Part shown: one piece after another, positions 1-5,037 of the stretch
How positions within the stretch are numbered: position 1 is the first letter of the stretch
Layout: every line of letters begins with the position of its first letter
DNA from: DATGUA01 sp035301545
GTDB taxonomy: Bacteria > Bacillota > Clostridia > Tissierellales > Tissierellaceae
Reading direction: 5' to 3'
DNA length: 6,278 bases
Assembly: GCA_035301545.1 (NCBI GenBank)
Contig: DATGUA010000063.1
Coordinates: forward strand, 1 to 6,278
Made by a program: the position numbers and the translations under genes
Notes under the pieces: model-generated
Told to the model about the DNA's origin: nothing
Seen by the model: the letters and a program-made list of their open reading frames with translations, nothing else
Database searches by the model: none

Positions 1-337
1 TGTCAGGTACCCCTTCTTCACCATTATACTTTTCTGGAGCTAAAACATATCCTGGTATATTTGGTACAATTATAACTCTATCTCCTTCTAGGAAATCCAC
101 AGAGTTTGACTTTATCACTACTCCTACCCCTTCATGAAATAAAGCCATTGGTAATTTGGCATTTAATGCTTCTTGCCTTCTTTTCCCATTAAAATATCTT
201 AAATCAGCCTGACAAGCTGATACCATTGTGGGTCGAACAACTACCCAATTATCCTTTACTTCTCGTTTAATGTTTTCTTCTTCAATTACACCTGGTGCTG
301 TCAATCTATAAGTCTTTGATATGATAACATTGGCCAT
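1..337 (-). CDS. tarJ: TarJ-like zinc-dependent dehydrogenase (ribulose-5-phosphate reductase / ribitol-5-phosphate dehydrogenase type), N-terminal part
   Basis: The gene runs off the window edge; 112 residues from the N terminus are visible, about a third of the family length. It belongs to the medium-chain dehydrogenase/reductase superfamily. The visible part is the GroES-like catalytic domain: ACQADLRYF (residues 41-49) carries the expected catalytic-zinc Cys42, KLPMALFHEGVG (61-72) carries the His68-Glu69 pair, and GDRVIIVPN (85-93) follows. The arrangement of the Cys, KLPM-xx-HEGVG and VPN-x-P closely resembles TarJ as I remember it. TarJ reduces ribulose 5-phosphate to ribitol 5-phosphate with NADPH, normally with TarI making CDP-ribitol for teichoic acid. 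After VPN the four-cysteine structural zinc loop of ordinary alcohol dehydrogenases has not appeared by the edge, as in TarJ. The ATG at 337 is preceded by AGGTAAGGA (349-357), spaced 11 bases from its end. A weak promoter-like pair is TTGAAA (389-394) with GATATT (365-370), 18 bases apart. The NADP-binding Rossmann half and any tarI partner lie outside the window, so the exact substrate is inferred. Confidence 0.75.
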   Translation of the reverse strand, partial: MANVIISKTYRLTAPGVIEEENIKREVKDNWVVVRPTMVSACQADLRYFNGKRRQEALNAKLPMALFHEGVGVVIKSNSVDFLEGDRVIIVPNIPGYVLAPEKYNGEEGVPD

Positions 338-423
338 TTATTGTCACATCCTTACCTATTTAATAATATCTCTCACCCTCTAATAATTTTTCAAAATATT
401 TTATATATATTATTCCTAAATAT

Positions 424-459
424 AAAATAACCTAAATATATAAAAATTCAGGCTATTTT
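424..459 (-). terminator. Hairpin after the transporter operon, weak intrinsic terminator candidate
   Basis: On the minus strand AAAATAGCCTGAAT pairs with ATTTAGGTTATTTT across an 8-base loop, giving a 14-pair stem with two G-U wobbles. The wobbles pair only in minus-strand RNA (they are A-C clashes on the plus strand), which suits a role in transcripts leaving the binding-protein gene at 502. The stem ends in TTTT, but no long uninterrupted U tract follows, so termination may be inefficient and some read-through into the dehydrogenase gene is possible. Confidence 0.5.
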
Positions 460-472
460 ACTATATTATCTC

Positions 473-490
473 TTAAAGTTTTTCCTTTAA
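473..490 (-). repeat. Short A+T-rich inverted repeat 12 bases after the binding-protein stop codon
   Basis: TTAAAG and CTTTAA form a perfect 6-base inverted repeat around a 6-base spacer (GAAAAA on the minus strand). It sits between the stop codon of the binding-protein gene and the larger hairpin at 424-459. With one G-C pair per arm it is weak alone; it could help protect the mRNA 3' end or be chance in such A+T-rich DNA. Confidence 0.3.
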
Positions 491-501
491 ATCCATATTT
501 A

Positions 502-1554
502 TTATAAAATATCCTGTACTAAATCATTCCACTTCTCAAGAACTGACTCCTTGTTTTCCATTAACCAATCTACATCTCTATCCACCCAATTAACCTCTGA
601 GGTTTCTGGAAGATATGGTGTTTCATATTCTGCATTCCTGTTTGTAAATCTAATTGTTCCTAATTTTTCACCTAAGTAATTTTGTCCTTCCTTACTCATA
701 ATATAGTTTACCATAGCCTTTGCAGCTTCCATATTAGAAGCGTCTTTAATTACTGCACAACCAAATGCTGATGCTGATGATCCTTCCTTAGGATAGACCA
801 TCTTTATATTCTCTGCCCCAGACTTAAGTAAAGTAGAAACCCCATCCTCATATGTCATACCTACCACATACTCACCAACTTCAACATCTTTAAAAGCATT
901 AGATGATGATGTTGAAATTACAATATCATTTTTCATTAATGATTCAATATAGTTCCAAGATTCTTCTGTATCATTACCATATACAGACATTATATTACTT
1001 ATATTATTCCATGCAGCTGATGATGAATTAGGATCTGATATGATAATACTACCTTTTAATTTTGGATCTAAGAGATCTTCATATCCATTAATTTCAACAC
1101 CTAGCTCTTCTTCTAAATCAGTATTTACAGCAAAAACTACTGAGGATAAATGATCAAGATTATAGTAACCATTATTAGATTTATATTCATCCATAACCTC
1201 ATCTTCATGATCAGACAACCAATGCTCAAACAAATCCGAATGAACATCTCCATCACTATTACTAAGTCCTCCCCACATAATATCTCCCTGTGGATTATTA
1301 GATTCAGCTCCAATACGTGCAGTTAGTTCACCAGCAGATCCATTAACAACTTCAACATCTATATCTGGATATTCTTCGCCGAACCCTTCAAGCAAATTTG
1401 TAATGTCATTTTCTGTCATAGAAGAATATAGTACTAAATTCCCCTGTTCCCAATCATTTTCACTATCATTTGGCGAACTAGATCCTTGGGAACATCCCAC
1501 TATTGATACTGATATTACTAAAACTAGATATAGAATAAATACTTTTTTCTTCAT
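502..1554 (-). CDS. ABC transporter substrate-binding lipoprotein, FbpA/AfuA (COG1840) type
   Basis: This 350-residue lipoprotein is the ligand-capturing part of the importer encoded with it. MKKK followed by a hydrophobic stretch and IVGC (residues 18-21) is a type II signal peptide, so Cys21 should be lipidated and anchor the protein outside the membrane. A Ser/Asn/Asp/Glu-rich linker (22-38) follows, then a two-lobed periplasmic-binding fold beginning NLVLYSSMTE (39-48). Other family landmarks are GDIMWGG (90-96), the segment SDPNSSSAAWNNI (173-185), typical of extracellular solute-binding family 1/6 proteins, and VVGMTYEDG (230-238). Ferric-binding FbpA uses two adjacent tyrosines late in the second lobe; here that region has only Tyr235, and the only adjacent pair, Tyr130-Tyr131, lies in the first half. 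Ferric iron is therefore not well supported, and sugar phosphate, polyol phosphate or phosphonate are alternatives within the family. The frame stays open upstream to a TTG at 1605, but the ATG at 1554 has the strong ribosome site and a proper signal peptide. It lies 68 bases after the permease gene and ends with TAA. Confidence 0.9.
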   Translation of the reverse strand: MKKKVFILYLVLVISVSIVGCSQGSSSPNDSENDWEQGNLVLYSSMTENDITNLLEGFGEEYPDIDVEVVNGSAGELTARIGAESNNPQGDIMWGGLSNSDGDVHSDLFEHWLSDHEDEVMDEYKSNNGYYNLDHLSSVVFAVNTDLEEELGVEINGYEDLLDPKLKGSIIISDPNSSSAAWNNISNIMSVYGNDTEESWNYIESLMKNDIVISTSSSNAFKDVEVGEYVVGMTYEDGVSTLLKSGAENIKMVYPKEGSSASAFGCAVIKDASNMEAAKAMVNYIMSKEGQNYLGEKLGTIRFTNRNAEYETPYLPETSEVNWVDRDVDWLMENKESVLEKWNDLVQDIL

Positions 1555-1564
1555 TATAAAATAT

Positions 1565-1571
1565 CCTCCTT
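1565..1571 (-). promoter_or_regulatory. Ribosome binding site of the substrate-binding protein gene
   Basis: The minus strand reads AAGGAGG here, ending 10 bases before the ATG at 1554. It selects that ATG over the in-frame TTG at 1605, which would put charged and polar residues in front of the signal peptide. Confidence 0.85.
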
Positions 1572-1622
1572 TAAATTTATTACCTAATAGTTTAAGGCTG
1601 GTCAAGTCCTATGATTTAATTA

Positions 1623-3290
1623 TCAAACTTCTATATCCTCTGTTTTACTCACATGTAAATAGAGAATTAAAGACAAGGAAGTTAAAACAGTCAATATAGC
1701 AGAGAAAGCTGCTGCTAGACCATAGTTACCTCTGGATATAGCTACATATGCTGACATAGTTAAAGTTATTGTGCTATTATTATATAAAATAATTGCACTA
1801 GATAATTCTGTTACAATAGCAACCCAACTAAGAATAGCCCCAGATATAATACCATTAGACATCATAGGTACAGTAATTCTAACAAATGTTTTTAATTTTG
1901 AGGCTCCTAAACTTACTGCCGCCTCCTCTGTAGTCATTGGAACCTGCATTAAAGATGCATTAGCTGATCGTATTGTATAGGGCATTCTTCTCATTGCCAT
2001 AGATAAAATCATTATTGTCATAGTCCCAGTCATTACTAAATATCCACTATTAAAAGCAAGAGTTAATGCAATTCCAATTACAGATCCAGGTATAATATAT
2101 GGAATCATAGAAACCGTATCTATAACATTATTTGCAAAATTATTTCTTCTAACTACCAGATAAGCAATAAAAACCGAAGCAATAATTATAATCAATAAAG
2201 CACCAATCCCCATAATCAATGTATTCTTAATAGAGCGTCCAAGTAATCTATCTAATGCTAAACTATAATTTCCTAGAGAATATCCATCTAGGAATACTGC
2301 TTGGTTAGCATTTCTAAAAGAAAGATAAATAATATACACTTGAGGTAAAAATGAAATAGCCATCATACCATAAAGATAAATATACATTAAAATTCCCTGG
2401 ATTCCTTTAGGTTTCTTTTTTACGATAGGATTACTAGAGTTAATAGTAAAATTAAATTTGCTAGTAGCAAGTTTTTGGATAAAAAATACCAAAGCTGTAA
2501 CTAAAATGGCTATTATACTAATAGCAGCAGCAAAATTCTTGTTTTGTCCATGTTCTCCTAAATAATTATTATAAATTTCTACAGGAAATGTTCTATAACC
2601 TTCACCAATCAAAAGTGGGGTACCAAAATCAGCAAAAGCCCTCATAAATACTAATAAGGCTGCAGCTAACATAGTAGGCATAACTAATCTAAGAATTACC
2701 TTAAAAAATCTATTAATTCCCCTACATCCTAAACTTGATGAAACTTCAAGTAATGAACTATCAATATCTTTAAAAGCACCATTCATATAAATAAAAATTA
2801 AAGGGAATAATTTTAAAGATTGAACTAAGAGTATACCGGAGAATCCATAGATATTTTTAAGATTAATCCCTAAATAATTTTTAAAAAATATTGTTATCGA
2901 TCCAGATCTTCCAAGTAGCAGAATCCAAGAATATGCACCTAAAAAGGGTGCAGACATGACACACATAATACTCAACACATAGATTAACTTAGATCCTTTT
3001 ATACTATAAAAAGAATAGAAATAGGAGAAAGGGATACCTATGACTAGAGAAACTATGGTTACAGCTATTGACACACTAAAACTATTAATAATTGTCTGTC
3101 TATAATAAGGTTTGGAAAAGAATTTCGCAAATTCATTTAGAGTGAAATCACCTTCACTGGTAAAAACAGCTTCTTTTAGTAATCCTAATAATGGATAAAC
3201 TAAAAATATTGCAAATACTACTAAAAAGAATATAGTTGCCATCTTCCACAAATCTAATTTCCAGAATTTTTGTTCCCTAATTTGCTGCAT
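1623..3290 (-). CDS. ABC transporter permease with two fused transmembrane domains (FbpB/AfuB type)
   Basis: This 555-residue protein is the membrane channel of the importer. It contains two complete binding-protein-dependent permease domains in one chain, so it replaces the usual permease dimer. Each half ends in the cytoplasmic EAA loop that docks on the ATPase: residues 182-205 (key residues E182, G188, P205) and 455-477 (EEAAVSLGASKLK onward, with P475). The first membrane helix is about residues 18-39. Two halves of about six hydrophobic segments each, joined by a basic KKKPKG-containing linker, fit a 12-helix topology. Fused permeases of this kind are typical of ferric iron (FbpB/HitB) and sugar-phosphate (AfuB) importers; separate permeases are usual for polyamine systems. 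The length is close to the family's usual 500-700 residues. The frame extends to a TTG at 3314 that would overlap the ATPase gene, but the ATG at 3290 has AGGAGG nine bases upstream, so I start there. It is 17 bases after the ATPase stop, so the two genes are co-transcribed and probably tightly coupled. The stop is TGA. Confidence 0.92.
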   Translation of the reverse strand: MQQIREQKFWKLDLWKMATIFFLVVFAIFLVYPLLGLLKEAVFTSEGDFTLNEFAKFFSKPYYRQTIINSFSVSIAVTIVSLVIGIPFSYFYSFYSIKGSKLIYVLSIMCVMSAPFLGAYSWILLLGRSGSITIFFKNYLGINLKNIYGFSGILLVQSLKLFPLIFIYMNGAFKDIDSSLLEVSSSLGCRGINRFFKVILRLVMPTMLAAALLVFMRAFADFGTPLLIGEGYRTFPVEIYNNYLGEHGQNKNFAAAISIIAILVTALVFFIQKLATSKFNFTINSSNPIVKKKPKGIQGILMYIYLYGMMAISFLPQVYIIYLSFRNANQAVFLDGYSLGNYSLALDRLLGRSIKNTLIMGIGALLIIIIASVFIAYLVVRRNNFANNVIDTVSMIPYIIPGSVIGIALTLAFNSGYLVMTGTMTIMILSMAMRRMPYTIRSANASLMQVPMTTEEAAVSLGASKLKTFVRITVPMMSNGIISGAILSWVAIVTELSSAIILYNNSTITLTMSAYVAISRGNYGLAAAFSAILTVLTSLSLILYLHVSKTEDIEV

Positions 3291-3299
3291 AATTTCATT

Positions 3300-3305
3300 C
3301 CTCCT
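3300..3305 (-). promoter_or_regulatory. Ribosome binding site of the permease gene
   Basis: AGGAGG on the minus strand, nine bases before the ATG at 3290 and wholly inside the 17-base gap after the ATPase stop codon. It decides in favour of that ATG over the upstream TTG at 3314, which has no comparable site. An out-of-frame ATG at 3298 lies only one base past the motif and is too close to be used. Confidence 0.85.
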
Positions 3306-3307
3306 AT

Positions 3308-4456
3308 CTAGCAACCTAAATCTTTAACATTACTATTTGTTTCAGTTACAAGATCATTTTCTACTCCATTAAATAAAGCAATTGAACCTTCTTCATTAAA
3401 TATATTTATCTTATCTTCTTTAAATGTCAAAGATACTTTAGTATCTTCTTTAATTTTTTTATCTAAAACAGACTCTTGAGTAATTTCAATTTTTAATCCA
3501 TCTTCTAAACTTATAGAATAATGTGTATTTACACCTAAAAAAACAGAATCATCTACCATAGCCTTAATTCCTTTATTAACATCTTTATGTATGATAAAGT
3601 CCTCAGGTCTTATAGAAATTTTAATAGGTTGATCATATTTAAACTTATCATTAACATTATATATTTGAAATTTTTTATCATTAATTTCTACGTAACTTTT
3701 ACCTTCCTTTTTATCAATTACTAACTTCCCATCTAAGATATTAGATCTGCCTATAAATGTTGCTACAAAAATATTAGCAGGTCGTTGATAAATACTTTGG
3801 GGTGTTCCAATATGTTGAATTACACCTTCATTCATAACAGCAATCTTATCTGATATAGACATTGCCTCTTCTTGATCATGTGTCACATAAACAGTTGTAA
3901 TTCCTACAGTTTTTTGGATATCTTTAATAATATCTCTCATTTCTACTCTTAGTTTAGCATCTAAATTAGAAAGAGGTTCATCCATTAATAATACATTAGG
4001 GTGTATGCAAAGTGCACGAGCCAAAGCTACCCTCTGTTGTTGTCCCCCAGATAGTCTCTCTGGTAACCTTTCCGCAAACTGTTTTATATGTGTTAATTTT
4101 AAAAATTCATTTGTTCTTTTATCAACTTCACTTTTTGATAAATTTCTATTTTTTAAACCAAATTCAACATTCTTACGTACTGTCAGATGAGGAAAGACAG
4201 CATAATTTTGAAAAACCATACCTATATTACGCTTGGCCGGATCTATATTATTAATTTTTTGATTATCAAAGTAAAAGTCTCCACCCTCAATAGTATTAAA
4301 TCCAGCAATCATTCTTAATAAGGTGGTTTTTCCACATCCAGATGGACCTAAAAGAGTAAAAAGTTCTCCTTTTTTGACATCTAAACTTAAATTTGGAATC
4401 ACTACTACATCTCCATATCTTTTTAGTGCATTCCGAATTTTAATATTTACACTCAA
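3308..4456 (-). CDS. ABC transporter ATP-binding protein with C-terminal TOBE region (FbpC/PotA-like)
   Basis: This 382-residue cytoplasmic ATPase powers the importer as a homodimer. Every catalytic motif is intact: A-loop Tyr14, Walker A GPSGCGKTT (37-45), Q-loop Gln83 in VFQNYAVFPHLTV, signature LSGGQQQ (135-141), Walker B VLLMDE (155-160) with Glu160, D-loop SNLD (163-166) and switch His193 in THDQEEAM. From about residue 230 comes an OB-fold/TOBE regulatory region with the typical IRPED motif, as in the carbohydrate, ferric and polyamine ATPases (CUT1/FbpC/PotA class). Automated pipelines would name it a spermidine/putrescine or ferric ATPase; the fused permease and FbpA/AfuA-type binding protein next to it favour the FbpC/AfuC branch. 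It is the first gene of the operon. Its start codon is TTG, well supported by AAGGAGG seven bases upstream, and the next in-frame Met is residue 49, past Walker A. The last 25 or so residues (after EEGSIALF) are polar and look like a dispensable tail. Confidence 0.94.
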   Translation of the reverse strand: MSVNIKIRNALKRYGDVVVIPNLSLDVKKGELFTLLGPSGCGKTTLLRMIAGFNTIEGGDFYFDNQKINNIDPAKRNIGMVFQNYAVFPHLTVRKNVEFGLKNRNLSKSEVDKRTNEFLKLTHIKQFAERLPERLSGGQQQRVALARALCIHPNVLLMDEPLSNLDAKLRVEMRDIIKDIQKTVGITTVYVTHDQEEAMSISDKIAVMNEGVIQHIGTPQSIYQRPANIFVATFIGRSNILDGKLVIDKKEGKSYVEINDKKFQIYNVNDKFKYDQPIKISIRPEDFIIHKDVNKGIKAMVDDSVFLGVNTHYSISLEDGLKIEITQESVLDKKIKEDTKVSLTFKEDKINIFNEEGSIALFNGVENDLVTETNSNVKDLGC

Positions 4457-4463
4457 TATAATC

Positions 4464-4470
4464 CCTCCTT
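4464..4470 (-). promoter_or_regulatory. Ribosome binding site of the ATPase gene, fixing a TTG start
   Basis: The minus strand reads AAGGAGG, then seven bases (GATTATA), then TTG at 4456-4454. This is a near-ideal Shine-Dalgarno match and spacing. No ATG or GTG in frame could replace the TTG without losing the conserved N-terminal strand and Walker A. Confidence 0.85.
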
Positions 4471-4477
4471 ATATATT

Positions 4478-4547
4478 ATATTTCGGTTTTTTGTCTGATA
4501 ACAAATGCTTACAAAACATCCATAGACTAAGTATTCCGAAACACTTA
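4478..4547 (-). promoter_or_regulatory. Possible structured leader with competing hairpins ahead of the transporter operon
   Basis: Two mutually exclusive pairings share the bases 4536-4544 in minus-strand RNA. The local one is the inverted repeat TAAGTGTT-TCGG-AATACTTA (4528-4547), an 8-pair stem with one G-U and a four-base loop. The long-range one pairs GTGTTTCGG (4536-4544) with CCGAAATAT (4478-4486), 9 pairs including two G-U. Inside the second, GTCT (4524-4527) pairs with AGAC (4493-4496), continued by GAT (4518-4520) with ATC (4497-4499) across a 3-base bulge. The lower strand of the long stem ends seven bases before the ribosome site. The shape suggests a leader controlling translation, but I recognise no known riboswitch consensus. 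The 20-base palindrome could instead be a DNA operator. Confidence 0.3.
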
Positions 4548-4788
4548 TAAATATACCGTATACACCTTTCCTTCACTCATATAAATATCAATAAATAAAA
4601 CATAAATTATTCTTATATAATCCTAATTCTCATTTATTAAATCTTATCAATTTTATTATTCTTTATTTAAAATTAACCTTTTTAAAAAATATACTCACTT
4701 ATTTTACTTCATTTATGTAATCCAGCTAAAAATATATTATTATAGGCATCTTTCTAATCTAAGTAAAACATCTTTTGATTAAAAGTTT

Positions 4789-4819
4789 CTTATATATATA
4801 TATGTTTGATACATGTCAA
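4789..4819 (-). promoter_or_regulatory. Candidate sigma-A promoter for the ABC importer operon
   Basis: A perfect -35 TTGACA (4814-4819) is followed on the minus strand, 17 bases later, by TATATA (4791-4796) or, 19 bases later, by TATAAG (4789-4794). Transcription would begin near 4784, giving an untranslated leader of roughly 330 bases before the TTG start at 4456. It is the best promoter match in the gap. The repetitive TA tract makes the exact -10 ambiguous, and the long leader leaves room for a nearer promoter that I could not identify. Confidence 0.45.
4806..4819. promoter_or_regulatory. FNR/Crp-type palindrome overlapping the -35 element
   Basis: The plus strand reads TTGATACATGTCAA. 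The classical FNR box is TTGAT, four free bases, ATCAA; this site matches nine of those ten positions. It fully covers the -35 TTGACA of the candidate promoter, so a bound regulator would be expected to block RNA polymerase. Whether the host has a Crp/Fnr-family protein with this specificity cannot be seen here. Confidence 0.35.
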
Positions 4820-5006
4820 TATGTTAGAATTCTTTGATGATATTAGATTATTAGACTACAATAGGTATAAAACACCTTCACAAATTTCAGCATCTATCTT
4901 TGTCACATTTTACTAATTATTTATAATCAGAATACTATTTAAACTTTTCTCAGTTAATTTGAATTTATTTGAGATAATCCTTTATTAATATAAAAAATTA
5001 ATATAT

Positions 5007-5037
5007 AAAAAAGGCGAGTTTGTAAACTCACCTTTTT
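5007..5037 (-). terminator. Intrinsic terminator of fumC, possibly bidirectional
   Basis: On the minus strand GGTGAGTT and AACTCGCC form an 8-pair stem (one U-G wobble) around TACA. The flanking A and T runs extend the stem, and it ends in TTTTTT. It starts inside the fumC stop codon TAA (5036-5038), so the gene ends right at the hairpin. On the plus strand the same element has one C-A mismatch and ends in TTTTT, so it could also stop transcripts entering fumC from the other side. Confidence 0.9.

Larger units (their letters stand above)
4548..5006. other. Non-coding A+T-rich upstream region between fumC and the transporter operon
   Basis: I find no credible gene on either strand here: open frames are short and none pairs a good ribosome site with a start. 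The region holds the promoter candidate and FNR-like palindrome near 4789-4819, and a small inverted repeat at 4863-4877 (AGGTGT-TTT-ATACCT on the minus strand, one G-U wobble). It also carries a plus-strand promoter-like pair, TTGATG (4834-4839) and TACAAT (4857-4862), 17 bases apart. Its length is more than a simple promoter needs. Confidence 0.6.

Noticed and set aside
1577..1605. TTGACC and TAATAA, 17 bases apart, as an internal promoter for the binding-protein gene
   Set aside because: The -10 matches only three of six positions, and the predicted start (about 1570) falls inside the ribosome site, so it would give an unusable transcript.
1403..1699. Plus-strand open frame of 98 codons
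   Set aside because: It lies antisense to the binding-protein and permease genes, has no family motif or convincing ribosome site, and spans their junction. It is a shadow frame; the same holds for the shorter plus-strand frames over the permease (1771-1980) and ATPase (4005-4550).
3308..4456. Naming the ATPase potA (spermidine/putrescine)
   Set aside because: PotA systems have two separate permeases and a PotD-type binding protein; here one fused permease and an FbpA/AfuA-type protein follow.
4475..4504. TTGTTA and a perfect TATAAT, 18 bases apart, just upstream of the ATPase gene on the minus strand
   Set aside because: Transcription would start near 4468, inside the ribosome binding site at 4464-4470, and would remove part of it. 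The TATAAT is more likely part of the A+T-rich leader.
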